A DNA stretch of 64,000 nt from Chloroflexota bacterium. GTDB lineage: Bacteria > Chloroflexota > UBA11872. Of this stretch, positions 33,229 through 42,249 are shown one piece after another. How positions within the stretch are numbered: the stretch's first letter is position 1; the number at the start of each line of letters is the position of its first letter. Made by a program: the position numbers and the translations under genes. The notes beneath the pieces were generated by a model. It did no database searches and was not told the DNA's origin. It worked only from the letters and a program-made list of their open reading frames with translations. Location of the stretch: NCBI GenBank assembly GCA_026708035.1, contig JAPOVQ010000009.1, forward strand, positions 1 through 64,000, written 5' to 3'.

Positions 33229-34652
33229 ATGGGAATCGCCGTCTGGCAGATCGCAGGTTGGACGTCACGGCTGCTCCTGCTGGGCGCCGTGATCTTTTGG
33301 TGGGGCGGATATGCCGCCACGCACCTCTTCAGCCTGGCGTTCCCGGAGCTGCTTCCGCCCTGGGACCCCATCCTGGGCCAGCTGGATGCCGACAACGAAG
33401 GCACGATTGCAAACTCCGTGTCGGCCGCCGGCTTGGCGTGCGTCACGGCGCTGGCGCTCGCCGCGGCCGCTGTTAGCTTACGCCGGTCGGCCGGCTGGAT
33501 CGCGGTCGCCGGATGGGCCGCGCTGACCCTGACGGCCGCGGCTTTGACTTTCGAGGAGCTTGCCGAGTTCAAGGACCGTGGACCAATCTCCCTGTTCGAC
33601 CAGGCCGGACGCACAGGTCTGCCGTGGCCCGTCTTGGTGAGTCCGCTGGTCGCCGTTTTCGTGCTGGCGATGTGGCTCTTTGTCCGCAAGGGTCTGCGCG
33701 CGCGGGCGGCCCGCGATCCGCTGACGCTTGGAGTTGCCTGCTGGGTGTTTGCGCTCGTGCAGGAGGCGATCGGGCGTTGGATGCCTACTGGCGGAGCGGT
33801 GTCGCTGGGGTACGTGCTCGAAGAAACCGCGGAGTTCAGCGGGACCCTGCTGATCGGGCTCAGTGCGCTCGCCGTGCTGCGCGACGGCCGCCCGCCGCCG
33901 TATCCCCTCTTCGGCGGCCGCTGGCGTCGGTCGCTCGTTGGGTCGATCGCGGCGCTGGCCATTCTTGGAGGCCTTGCGCTCGCGTTCCTCTTTCGTGCGC
34001 CACTGATCGAGGCCCTGGCCCCCTACACGCGTGCCGGCGCCTTCGAGGTGACCCTCAGCCGCCAGGAAGCCCTGGTCCAGGAGTTCCGCATGCCCGCCAC
34101 GCCCGTGCAGAGCCTCGGGCTCCTGCTCTTCAACTGTGAGTGGGACGGTCACGGGGGAGCGGTGACGGTGCGCGTCACACCCCTCGACGCGCCCGACCGC
34201 ACCCTTGCCGAAGGCTCGATCGAGGTCCCGGTGGGCGACTGCCCGCGCTGGAAGACGATTGAGCTCCACCCGCCGCTCACCGCCGCCGAGGGCCAGCCGC
34301 TGGCCGCGCAAGTTGCGGCCGATGTCGGGCCTGGCGCGGAGCTTGGCGTTGGCCTGACAAATGGCAACCGCTACGAGGACGGCCGACTCTGGATCAACGG
34401 CGAGTTGGTCTGGCCGGATCAGAACCTGGAGTTCGTCGCCTACAGCGCGCCCGAGGCCACGCTCGGCAAGCTGGCCGCGATTTGGCGGCTCCTCACACCG
34501 ACGCACGCTGGTGGCTGCTGCTGGCGGACGCGGTCGTCGCGCTGACGGCGATCACGCTGATCCCACTCGTCCTCGTGGAGAGCGTCCGACCAGGGCCGCC
34601 TGGTCTCGGGCTGTTCCCAGCACGCCGACAAGGGCGCCAGCCGCGGGAGTAG
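33229..34652 (+). CDS. Polytopic membrane protein (paralogue of 316-1839) with a probable frameshift near 34494
   Basis: About seven membrane segments, then a beta-rich extracytoplasmic domain (residues about 270-400), as in its paralogue. Shared motifs are LDADNEGTIAN (52-62), EELAEFKD (109-116) and EETAEF (198-203). In the original frame it stops at 34545 after an unlikely HAGGCCWRTRSSR end. A -1 shift near 34494 opens a frame that encodes a hydrophobic helix (WWLLLADAVVALTAITLIPLVLV) and stops at 34652. The paralogue also ends in membrane helices, so this is probably the true C-terminus. The shift could be an error or real damage. Function unknown. Confidence 0.7.
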
Positions 34653-34687
34653 TCAACCCTGTGGCGCGGCCCGACTCTCCGCGTCCT

Positions 34688-36214
34688 TCAGTCGCTGCGA
34701 CGGCGCCACCCACCGCCGGCGCCGCGGGTCTCAATCGCCCAGGCGAGGCCCAGAACCACCAGCAATCCCGCCGCCAGCACCGCGATCGTCCATGGGCCCA
34801 GGCGGTGCACCACAAAGAGGTCCGGCCCTATCAGACCATCGACCCACTGGCGAGCCAGCCGCAGGTGGGCGCCGATGAGCGAGAAGTGGGGATTCCACTC
34901 GATCTGCTCCGGACGAGCCCCGTGGTCCCAGAGATTGCGCCAGCCCGACTGGTAGTCGAACAGCACGCCCAGTACCGAAAGGCCGGTCGACCACGCCGCG
35001 AGCCCCAGCGTCGCCAGGCGCATGCCCAGCGTCGCCGACACCGACTGAAGCGCCAGTCCCACGCCGAGCGCCAGGAACGGCGTGACGGTGGTGAGATATC
35101 GAGGCCCCCAGGAGACGCCGCCGTACCAATCGTCGAACGACCCATAGCCAATGACCGCCAGCACGGTCAGCGCCAGCATGGCCAGCCAAACTGGCCGCCG
35201 CGACGTCGCGCCGAGGATCCCCCACAGCCCCACCGCGGCGACGGGCATGAAGACCAGCAGCCCAAAGCTGGGACTGGCCAGCACACCGAAGATGCCGATA
35301 TACGCGCGGTCCGTCTGCCAGAGGATCGATGCCGTCCGATAGCCGACGTCAAAGAAGTCGCCGGTTCGGTAGAGGTTCCAGAGCCCGATGCCCGGAATGG
35401 CCACGACGGCCCACGCAGCGGCAAACGCCAGCCCGCGGGTCAGGCCGACCCGCGACAGCCGCCCTTCGCTCAACAGGCTCAAGACACCGACCGCCAGCGC
35501 GAGGACCACGAACTCCGGCCGCGTCAATGCGGCAAGTCCGGTGAGGACGCCGGCAACGGTCCAGGCGCCTACGCCCGAGCGCGAGCCGGTGACCGCGACA
35601 AACGCCAGCACGCTGAACAACCCGGCAAGCGGGATATTGGCGAGCCCCTGGGCATAGACCCAGAGGGGGCTGGCAAGTGCCAGCACCAGCGCCGCGGCCG
35701 CGGCGTTGGGGGGACGCAGGCCAAGATTGCGCCCCAACAGAAACGTTGCGCCCACCAGCAAGGCGGCGATCGCCGGCCCGTAGAGCAGCGCGGCCACCGG
35801 CCGCACCGCGCTCGGTTGGGGAAACGTCGACGACGGGGACGGTGGCATCGAGTTGGTCCAACTCGCAAGGAGATAGGCCGGCGACATCGCCGCCCACGAA
35901 AGCAGGCCATACCGGCCGGTGGTCCGGTCCATCGACGGGTGTTGCAGCGTCAGCAGCTGCTCGCGGGGGAACGGCTGCTCGCCCGCCAAGTCTGGGCTGC
36001 CCGTTTCAACCAGCGCCCGGGCCGAGGCGTAGTTGGTGATCTCGTCGACGCTGTAGGCATGTGCGCCCGAGGAAAGCGCATAGATCAGGCCCGCCAGCAG
36101 CGCCAGCACCGCCGCGCGAGCCACGTCGAGTCTCGACGAGCCGAGGTCCAAGGCGCCGCCGTCGGGGCTCGCGTCCACGGTCGACCGATTCAGGCTCCGC
36201 CATCGCGCCGCCAA
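34688..36214 (-). CDS. Polytopic glycosyltransferase-like membrane protein (ArnT/PMT, GT39-like)
   Basis: 508 residues with about eleven membrane helices and a long first periplasmic loop that begins SVDEITNYASARAL. The acidic Asp-Glu after the first helix is the expected catalytic site of GT-C enzymes that use polyprenyl-phosphate sugars. GVSWGPRYLTTVTPFLALG is typical of mannosyltransferase-like family members. It probably adds a sugar to a surface glycan or lipid. Start is TTG at 36214 (GTG at 36178 possible). Convergent with the membrane protein at 33229. Confidence 0.75.
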   Translation of the reverse strand: MAARWRSLNRSTVDASPDGGALDLGSSRLDVARAAVLALLAGLIYALSSGAHAYSVDEITNYASARALVETGSPDLAGEQPFPREQLLTLQHPSMDRTTGRYGLLSWAAMSPAYLLASWTNSMPPSPSSTFPQPSAVRPVAALLYGPAIAALLVGATFLLGRNLGLRPPNAAAAALVLALASPLWVYAQGLANIPLAGLFSVLAFVAVTGSRSGVGAWTVAGVLTGLAALTRPEFVVLALAVGVLSLLSEGRLSRVGLTRGLAFAAAWAVVAIPGIGLWNLYRTGDFFDVGYRTASILWQTDRAYIGIFGVLASPSFGLLVFMPVAAVGLWGILGATSRRPVWLAMLALTVLAVIGYGSFDDWYGGVSWGPRYLTTVTPFLALGVGLALQSVSATLGMRLATLGLAAWSTGLSVLGVLFDYQSGWRNLWDHGARPEQIEWNPHFSLIGAHLRLARQWVDGLIGPDLFVVHRLGPWTIAVLAAGLLVVLGLAWAIETRGAGGGWRRRSD

Positions 36215-36557
36215 CGTGACGCTGCGCCTGGAGACCTGCGTGCCGCGCGGAATCGCTCGCGCAAACGGGAGTCGAATCGAAGTGTCGCCGCAACCGACGG
36301 TGCGACCGAGTATGGCCGCGCCCGGTCCGGGCTCGCCAGCGCCACGCGGAGACGTCCACCAATCCCGTGCACACTGGCTCGCGGACCGCCTTCACTCGTG
36401 CGCCCAAGCGGTCTCAGTTGACGCCGCGCGTCCGACGGCCCGAGATCAGGCAGCTTGGTCTAGTGGAATATCGCGTTGGACCAAGAGATTATTCCCTTGA
36501 CAGACCGCGGCTATCGAATCATCCTCTACCGGAAGGGTGTGGTGGATTGGTGCATGC
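36215..36557. other. Gap between mannosyltransferase-like gene and fic, no gene seen
   Basis: A 343-base divergent gap. Frames through it are short, arginine-rich and lack start signals. A TTGACA at about 36497 could be a -35 box for the fic gene, but the -10 is poor. No repeat family of the window was seen here. Confidence 0.4.
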
Positions 36558-37718
36558 ATGAAACTTTCACTAGCCGCGGATGTCCGCGATATCGACACGG
36601 AATCTCTGTTCCGGCGTCTCTACGAGGTCCGCACGCTGATCCCGGTCGGCTACGAGCCCTATTTCCGCGACCGCGCGCGCTATCTGAGCACGATTGCCTC
36701 GGCGAAGGTGGAGGGCAACCCCCTCGGCTACGAAGAGGCCCGGGTCGTGTGGTCGGGCGAGGCCGATCCGGTCCGCCCCGAGGAGCGCGAGCTGACGAAC
36801 CTGTGGGGCGCGTATGAGCTGATGGAGCAACTGGCGGCGGACGCGACGGTGCGGATCGACCAGGGGCTCCTGCGCGCCATGAACTCGCTGATCCTCGAGG
36901 GCTTGCCGGAGGCGATGTCAGGGCGCCGTGGGCAGTACCGCACGGGACACAGCCTGATCGAGGACGCGGAGACGCGCGAGATCCGCTACCGTCCGCCCCC
37001 GCCGACTTGGGTCCCGGACCTGATGGACCAGCTCCTAGCCCACATCCAGCGATGGGTGGCCGAGGAAAGCTATCCCCCGCCGATCATCGCGGCGCTGGCG
37101 CACGCCGGCCTGGTCTCGATCCACCCGTTCGAGGAGGGGAACGGTCGGACGGCCCGTCTCCTGGCCGACATGATCCTGCACCAGGCGGGATGGTCGGCGG
37201 AGGGCATGCTGGTGCTCAATGTGGTGATCTGGCGCGACCGCGACAGCTACTACCAGGCACTCCGCGACACGCACGGTCTGGACTTCCAGACGGAGGTCGA
37301 TGGGACGCCGTTCGCCGCGTTCCACACCGACGCCCTGAGCACGGCCGCCACCAAGCTTGAAGAGTTCGTCGTGGCTTTCAAGGGGCGTCAGGACGCCTGG
37401 CGGGACGAGTTCGGCACACGTCTGAACGAACGGCAGACGCTGGGCCTGACGTACATCATCGACACGGGCTCCGTGTCCAGCTCCATGTATGCGCGCCTGA
37501 TCGGCGCATCCCCATCCACCGCCTATGCGGACCTGACGCACATGGTGTCCTGCGGCGCCGCCGTGCGATCGGGCAAGGGACGAAATACGCGCTATGCGGT
37601 GAATCCGGACCTGTTGGCCCAACTGGTCGCCGCAGCCGAGCGGTCGGGTTGGGCGGAGCGATATACGAGAAAAGGCCGCCGGCGCGACTCGGACGGCGGC
37701 AACGGCTCTGGTCCGTAG
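36558..37718 (+). CDS. Fic-domain protein with N-terminal inhibitory helix
   Basis: 386 residues. The Fic active site HPFEEGNGRTAR is complete (189-200; His189 catalytic), so the enzyme should transfer AMP or another nucleotide moiety to a target protein. An N-terminal (S/T)xxxE(G/N) motif, SAKVEGN at 48-54, marks a class II Fic that blocks itself until the helix is moved. The C-terminal ~90 residues form a winged-helix-like domain (SMYARLIGASPSTAYADLTHMV), suggesting DNA binding or a sensor. The ATG at 36558 is preferred over an upstream in-frame ATG. It sits next to the terminase gene, in the cargo region. Confidence 0.88.
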   Translation: MKLSLAADVRDIDTESLFRRLYEVRTLIPVGYEPYFRDRARYLSTIASAKVEGNPLGYEEARVVWSGEADPVRPEERELTNLWGAYELMEQLAADATVRIDQGLLRAMNSLILEGLPEAMSGRRGQYRTGHSLIEDAETREIRYRPPPPTWVPDLMDQLLAHIQRWVAEESYPPPIIAALAHAGLVSIHPFEEGNGRTARLLADMILHQAGWSAEGMLVLNVVIWRDRDSYYQALRDTHGLDFQTEVDGTPFAAFHTDALSTAATKLEEFVVAFKGRQDAWRDEFGTRLNERQTLGLTYIIDTGSVSSSMYARLIGASPSTAYADLTHMVSCGAAVRSGKGRNTRYAVNPDLLAQLVAAAERSGWAERYTRKGRRRDSDGGNGSGP

Positions 37719-37848
37719 CCCGACGCTGCTCACTCGGTAGCGTCCGCGTCGGCCTGGCGCCACGCCTTGCGCTCGCTGCGGCGCGTATTAGTCATATCGT
37801 TAGTCAACCTTGACTGCCAGGGAGCCGGGCATCGCGCCGGGTAAGTCC

Positions 37849-39147
37849 CTACCCCACCAGCGCGAAGGGCCGATACTCGCGCGGGGGACGCGCCACGGGG
37901 CCGAAGCGGTCGTAGAGCCAGTAGGCCAGCGCCTTGATGGCGTGGTTGTCGCGGTCGATGGGCAGCTCCGAAATCGGGCGGTCGTCGCGCGCCTCGTGGT
38001 AGCGGTAGCTGCCGAATTCCTGCATCAGCGCACGGCAGGCCGGCGCCACCGTGAGCCGCGGCTCGCCGCTGGCCGGGTCGCGCAGAAACGTCCGCAGCCG
38101 GTCGATGCCGTCCTGGATCCGCACCGGCCGTGACCGCAGCCGCAGCCCGGCCAGGGCCTGCCAGATCTCCACCTGGCTGGCGCTGGCGTGGTGCTGACGT
38201 CCGGCGACGTCGATCACGCCGCCGCTCACGCGCGGCCACCACCAGCGCCGCCGGCACTCGGCGATGACTTCGGCGGCGACCATGCGCCGGTGGTAGACCT
38301 CGTCGATCACCCACGCCACGCCCGCCGCCTCGGTTACCGCGAGCACGGCATAGGCGCCCGCGTAGCCCGGGTCGATGGCCAGCTCAACGGTTTCAACGGT
38401 GGCCGGGTCGAGCGATGCCACGTGCCGTGCCGGCTCGAACTCGGGGAATACGAGGGTCGCGGGCGGGCAGGGCACTCCGCCGAAGCGTTCCCGGAACACC
38501 GCCGCCGGATAGGTGGCTTCGAGCGCCTCGATCTCGGCGTCGGCGCGTCCGCCCGGATACAGCGTCCGGTTGGACCAGGTGGGGATGGAGAACGACGCCG
38601 CGCCGTCGGCATTCACCACCTGCCAGGCGCTGAAGTGGTCGGCGTACCAGCCGCGCGAGCCCTCGAAGGTGCCGCTCAGCCAAAGCCAGCCTCGGCGCTC
38701 CGCCACGCGGCCCCGCAGCCGCAGGTAGACCTCATAGGGCAGCTGGGCGGACTCGCAGCCCAGAATCCCGTCGGGCGCCTCGCCGGCCAGCCGGGCCGGA
38801 TCGCGGGCTGACTTGGTCACGATCCGCGCTCCGGTACGCAGCGTCAGCCGGCACTGCTCCGAGCTGGGGAAGCTCAGGCTGTCGACGGCGCCAATGGCGG
38901 CAAACGTCTCGGCCAGGTAGCGAAACTCGGGCCGGCAGAGCTCATAGTCCGGGCCCACCAGCCAGTAGAGCCGGCCTTCCAGGCAGCGGCCGAACAGCTC
39001 CATGGCGGCGCTGCGGCTCTTGCCGGCGCGCTCACCGCCCGCGATCAGGCGAATGCGCGCGGATGAGTCGTGCGCCTGCCGCTGCTCGGGACTCGGCTCG
39101 TAGCCGACGCGCCGCCACAGCGCCTCACGCGCTGTCCACATCTTCAC
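37849..39147 (-). CDS. Phage terminase large subunit
   Basis: 432 residues. The ATPase Walker A is AGGERAGKS (36-44). The Walker B position reads GILGCESA, where Asp is replaced by Cys before the catalytic Glu, which is unusual. The nuclease domain follows from about 240: Asp in LAIDPGYAGAYAV, Asp in GGVIDVAGRQ and Asp/His in IDRDNHAIKAL. It packages DNA through the portal. Start is GTG at 39147 or ATG at 39141. It is the last gene of the right phage block; the fic gene is convergent to it. Confidence 0.85.
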   Translation of the reverse strand: MKMWTAREALWRRVGYEPSPEQRQAHDSSARIRLIAGGERAGKSRSAAMELFGRCLEGRLYWLVGPDYELCRPEFRYLAETFAAIGAVDSLSFPSSEQCRLTLRTGARIVTKSARDPARLAGEAPDGILGCESAQLPYEVYLRLRGRVAERRGWLWLSGTFEGSRGWYADHFSAWQVVNADGAASFSIPTWSNRTLYPGGRADAEIEALEATYPAAVFRERFGGVPCPPATLVFPEFEPARHVASLDPATVETVELAIDPGYAGAYAVLAVTEAAGVAWVIDEVYHRRMVAAEVIAECRRRWWWPRVSGGVIDVAGRQHHASASQVEIWQALAGLRLRSRPVRIQDGIDRLRTFLRDPASGEPRLTVAPACRALMQEFGSYRYHEARDDRPISELPIDRDNHAIKALAYWLYDRFGPVARPPREYRPFALVG

Positions 39148-39224
39148 TCAGGCCGCTGCAGCATCCACGGCGCAACGCTCGAGGGCGGTTCGCGAACCGC
39201 CTCTAGCAGACTCCGGCACGGGCC

Positions 39225-39461
39225 TCACGCGCTGTGCGCCAGGCGGGCGCGAATCTCCTCCAGCAGGTTCACGAGCGCGTCCTCGGACGCCTCGGCCGAG
39301 CGGTCGAAGGCGTACTGCATCACCAGCTCGGCAGCCCAGCGTTCGCCCTTGCACGCGCGCCGGATCACCTCCGCGCAGATCTCGTCCGTGTGCTCCTCGG
39401 CCAGCGTGCGAAACCGGGCCGGAAAGTCGTGCGGCGAGGTCCGTCGTCTCGCCGCCGTCAC
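39225..39461 (-). CDS. Small terminase-like protein
   Basis: 78 residues, mostly helical: PARFRTLAEEHTDEICAEVIRRACKGERWAAELVMQYAFDR. The ACKGE.WAAELV.QYA pattern resembles DUF5681-like / small-terminase proteins. It starts with GTG at 39461, overlapping the portal stop as GTGA. Portal before terminase subunits is not the common order. Role inferred from size and position. Confidence 0.55.
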   Translation of the reverse strand: MTAARRRTSPHDFPARFRTLAEEHTDEICAEVIRRACKGERWAAELVMQYAFDRSAEASEDALVNLLEEIRARLAHSA

Positions 39462-41140
39462 GATGCCGCCCTTTCTGACGCAGGGTTTATTTCCGCCGCC
39501 GCGCCGCCATCGCGGCGCCACAGCTCGCGCCGGACCTCGGGGTCGTCCAGCATTTCCTCGCGCAGGATCTCCGCCTGCATCTCCGCCGCGTTGGCGATGC
39601 CCAGCTTCTCCTGCATGGCCCAGCGCCGGGACGCCAGCTTGGCCGCGACCAGGTTGGCCGCGTAGGTGCCCTGGGCAATCTCGTCCGCCGGGGCCAGGGC
39701 CTCCAGCTTGGCGCGCACGGCGTAGTAGCCGTTGACGTCGCGCGGCGAAAGGCCCAGCCACGCGGCGTCGTCATCGCCGTAGACGTAGACCGTCTCGCGC
39801 ACCCGGTGCTCGACCAGGCGCCAGGCCAGCTGCACGATGCGCTCCAGCGCCTGCTCGGCGTGCCGCGTGATCTGGTTGAACGACAGTCGCGCGGCGTTGA
39901 TCAGCTGGTTCAGGTAGTACCCGCTGGTGTTGCCGTCCGGGGCGATGCCAAAGAGCACCGTGGGCACCCCCGCCTGGTCGATCATCGAGCGCGTGAGGGC
40001 GATCAGCTCGTCGAGATCGGGCGGCGTGCCCGACCATTGCAGCAGGCTCAGGTCTTCACCCGGGAACAGCGGCAGAATCTCGCCCGGACGGAACTCGATC
40101 GGCGGCGGGCGGCCGTCCTCGCCCAGCGCGGCGTCGCTGCCGGCGAAGCCAGTGAGCTTGGGCGTCGGGTACGCGTAGAGGTGCACCGCGTTCTGTTTCA
40201 TGGTCAGCAGCCGGTCGAGCAGCGGCACCAGGTATTCCACCGACGCGAGCATCGACTCGCCGGCCTTGGCCGGGTCGCGGCTGGGCGACTGGTTGCCGTG
40301 CGCCATCACGTAGGGCACCGCGCCATAGGCGTGGCGGCCGCGCCGCACGAGGTGGCCGTCAACCAGGTAGGCGAAGTGCTCGCGATCCCAGTATTCGATC
40401 ACGCGCACGCAGCCGCCGGCGGCTGCGGGACCGTCGCTCGCCGACGCGCTCCCCGCCGGCGCGAGGCGGCCCGTCCGGCGGTCTTCCACCAGGCCGTAGC
40501 GCCGCATCATGAGCCACTTGGGGCGCTCGGAAATCTCCAGGCAGGCCTCGATGCCGTCGTCGCCGATCAGGGGATAGAAGGTCAGCACGTCCACGTCGCG
40601 CCAGGCCAGCGGAAAGGGCGCGGATCGTTTGAACCGGGTCGAGCGCTCGTTGAAGCCGGTGTCGGTCTCGGGACCGGCGTCGCCGCGGCGCGGATAGCCC
40701 GTCCAGCGCTCGGGCACGTAGACCAGCTTCATCACGCCGGTGCCGTCGGCCACCAGCGCGTCCACGAACATGCCGAAGATGTCGCGCCCGGCGTCGTTCT
40801 TCATGCGCCGTAGCGCGGCGGCCGTCCAGCGCTCGCGCCGCGAGGCGTTCGCCCGGCTCTCCGGCGTCTGGTCTGGCGGCGGCACGCTGACCGTCGGGTG
40901 GTTGGCCGTCAGGCTGCCCACGACTCGCTTGAGCTGCTCCCGCGCCAGCGGCGTCCGCACCTCGCGGGTCGTGGCCCGGTAGGCCGCCGGAATATCCACC
41001 GGCTCTTCCATGAACCGCAGCCGCCGCAAGCGCTCGATGCGAGCGTTGCGCCCGCCGAACTCGCTCAGCAGGTGCTGCTCCAACTCTTGCACATAGGACT
41101 CGGACGGTGGCGGCAACGCGTCGGGGCGTGGCTGGGACAA
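39458..41140 (-). CDS. Phage portal protein
   Basis: 560 residues with the layout of portal proteins from short-tailed phages: an N-terminal clip/wing region, RTPLAREQLKRVVGSLTANHP, a core with VDALVADGTGVMKLVYVP and LTFYPLIGDDGIEACLEI, then the long crown-side helix (MIDQAGVPTVLFGIAPDGNTSGYYLNQLINAARLSFNQI). TTG start at 41140 with GGGAGG 6 nt ahead. First gene of the right block; the inverted repeat GTTAC-N4-GTAAC lies 70 bases upstream. Confidence 0.85.
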   Translation of the reverse strand: MSQPRPDALPPPSESYVQELEQHLLSEFGGRNARIERLRRLRFMEEPVDIPAAYRATTREVRTPLAREQLKRVVGSLTANHPTVSVPPPDQTPESRANASRRERWTAAALRRMKNDAGRDIFGMFVDALVADGTGVMKLVYVPERWTGYPRRGDAGPETDTGFNERSTRFKRSAPFPLAWRDVDVLTFYPLIGDDGIEACLEISERPKWLMMRRYGLVEDRRTGRLAPAGSASASDGPAAAGGCVRVIEYWDREHFAYLVDGHLVRRGRHAYGAVPYVMAHGNQSPSRDPAKAGESMLASVEYLVPLLDRLLTMKQNAVHLYAYPTPKLTGFAGSDAALGEDGRPPPIEFRPGEILPLFPGEDLSLLQWSGTPPDLDELIALTRSMIDQAGVPTVLFGIAPDGNTSGYYLNQLINAARLSFNQITRHAEQALERIVQLAWRLVEHRVRETVYVYGDDDAAWLGLSPRDVNGYYAVRAKLEALAPADEIAQGTYAANLVAAKLASRRWAMQEKLGIANAAEMQAEILREEMLDDPEVRRELWRRDGGAAAEINPASERAAS

Positions 41141-41209
41141 GAAGGCCTCCCGGTGTCAACGGCGCGGCGACCGCGGCACGCGCCAACAGCTACAGGCCTA
41201 ATCCTAGAT

Positions 41210-41223
41210 CGTTACAATAGTAA
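41210..41223 (-). promoter_or_regulatory. Inverted repeat (operator candidate) upstream of the portal block
   Basis: GTTAC-aata-GTAAC, the same core and spacing as the palindrome at 30739-30752 ahead of the capsid block. On the minus strand TTACCA about 41242-41237 and TATTGT 41219-41214 could form a promoter with 17-18 base spacing that overlaps the repeat. Two equal sites ahead of the only two phage blocks argue for one shared regulator. Confidence 0.55.
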
Positions 41224-41304
41224 CTTCCAAGACTATTTGGTAATCCAGCGGCGTTCCGGCAATGCGCGGTCGTGACGCGGGGTGCTAGCTGCCAGGCGCG
41301 TCGC

Positions 41305-42060
41305 TCACGTCTGTCGTGGGCGGAAGACGTCTGCCAGCCGCAGCCGCCAGATGACAAGCAGGTATTCCGCGATGTCCCGCAGGCCCAGCTTGGTCTGTCC
41401 GCGGTCGCGCTCGCGAAAGAAGACCGGCTCCTCGACGACGCGTGCGCCGCCCCGGCTCAGGCGGTGCAGCAGCACGACGTTGAAGGCGTAGCCACGCGCG
41501 CTGAGGCCGCCGACATCCGCCGCGCGCAGCGCCGCGGCGCGGATGGCCCGATAGCCCGCCGTGCAGTCGTGCACGTGCCGCAAGCCGGCAATCCAGCGCG
41601 TCAGCTGGTTGCCCCATGCCGACAGCAGCCGCCGGCGCAGGCCCCAGCGTTCGTCTATGCCTCCTCCGGTCACGTAGCGACTGCCGATCACCACGTCGAC
41701 GCCGGCCGACAGACGATCGAGCAGGCGGTGTGCGTCGGCGGGATCGTGCGAGAGATCGGCATCCATGACCACGATCGCTTGTGCCCCAAATTCATCCAGC
41801 GCGTGGCGCATCCCCCGCACGTAGGCGTGGCCCAAGCCGCACCGCGGGCCTTCCAGGAGATGGACCCGGGGATCACCCGCGGCGAACGCCCGCACCAAGT
41901 CGCCGGTGCCGTCGGGGCTGCGGTCGTCCACGATCAGCACCGCGGTGTCGGCGTCGGGGTGCAGCGCGGTCAGCCGCTCGAGCAGCGGCGTGATATTGCC
42001 TGCCTCGTTAAAGGTGGGAATGACGAAGCAGACGCGCAGGGCGGCCGGAGAATTTGGCAT
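41305..42060 (-). CDS. Dolichol/polyprenyl-phosphate mannosyltransferase-like GT2
   Basis: 251-residue GT2 enzyme without C-terminal membrane domain. VCFVIPTFNEAGNI, IVDDRSPDGTGD, the DxD-type VVMDADLSHDP, and GIDERWGLRRRLLSAWGN are the DPM1 pattern. It should transfer mannose or glucose from a nucleotide sugar to polyprenyl phosphate, feeding GT-C enzymes such as the ones at 34688 and 43460. ATG at 42060. Divergent from the next glycosyltransferase gene. Confidence 0.9.
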   Translation of the reverse strand: MPNSPAALRVCFVIPTFNEAGNITPLLERLTALHPDADTAVLIVDDRSPDGTGDLVRAFAAGDPRVHLLEGPRCGLGHAYVRGMRHALDEFGAQAIVVMDADLSHDPADAHRLLDRLSAGVDVVIGSRYVTGGGIDERWGLRRRLLSAWGNQLTRWIAGLRHVHDCTAGYRAIRAAALRAADVGGLSARGYAFNVVLLHRLSRGGARVVEEPVFFRERDRGQTKLGLRDIAEYLLVIWRLRLADVFRPRQT

Positions 42061-42249
42061 CGCCGCAGCATGCCACCGCCGACTGCGAGCTGCCATAAGC
42101 CTGGCTTGCCGCGCGCCGCGGGCGTCTCGCGGCAGCGGCGGTGAGCCTTTACCATCCGGCTGTCCGAAAATGCGCGGGCGCGCACCCGCGGCCTCGGCGA
42201 GGGTCAGGCCCCGGCCGGGAGACCGGCAGCGCCGCGACGGCAGGAGAGC

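Noticed and set aside
37730-37795. 21-codon minus-strand frame after the terminase gene
   Set aside because: Too short, with only a weak ribosome-binding site and no recognisable content.
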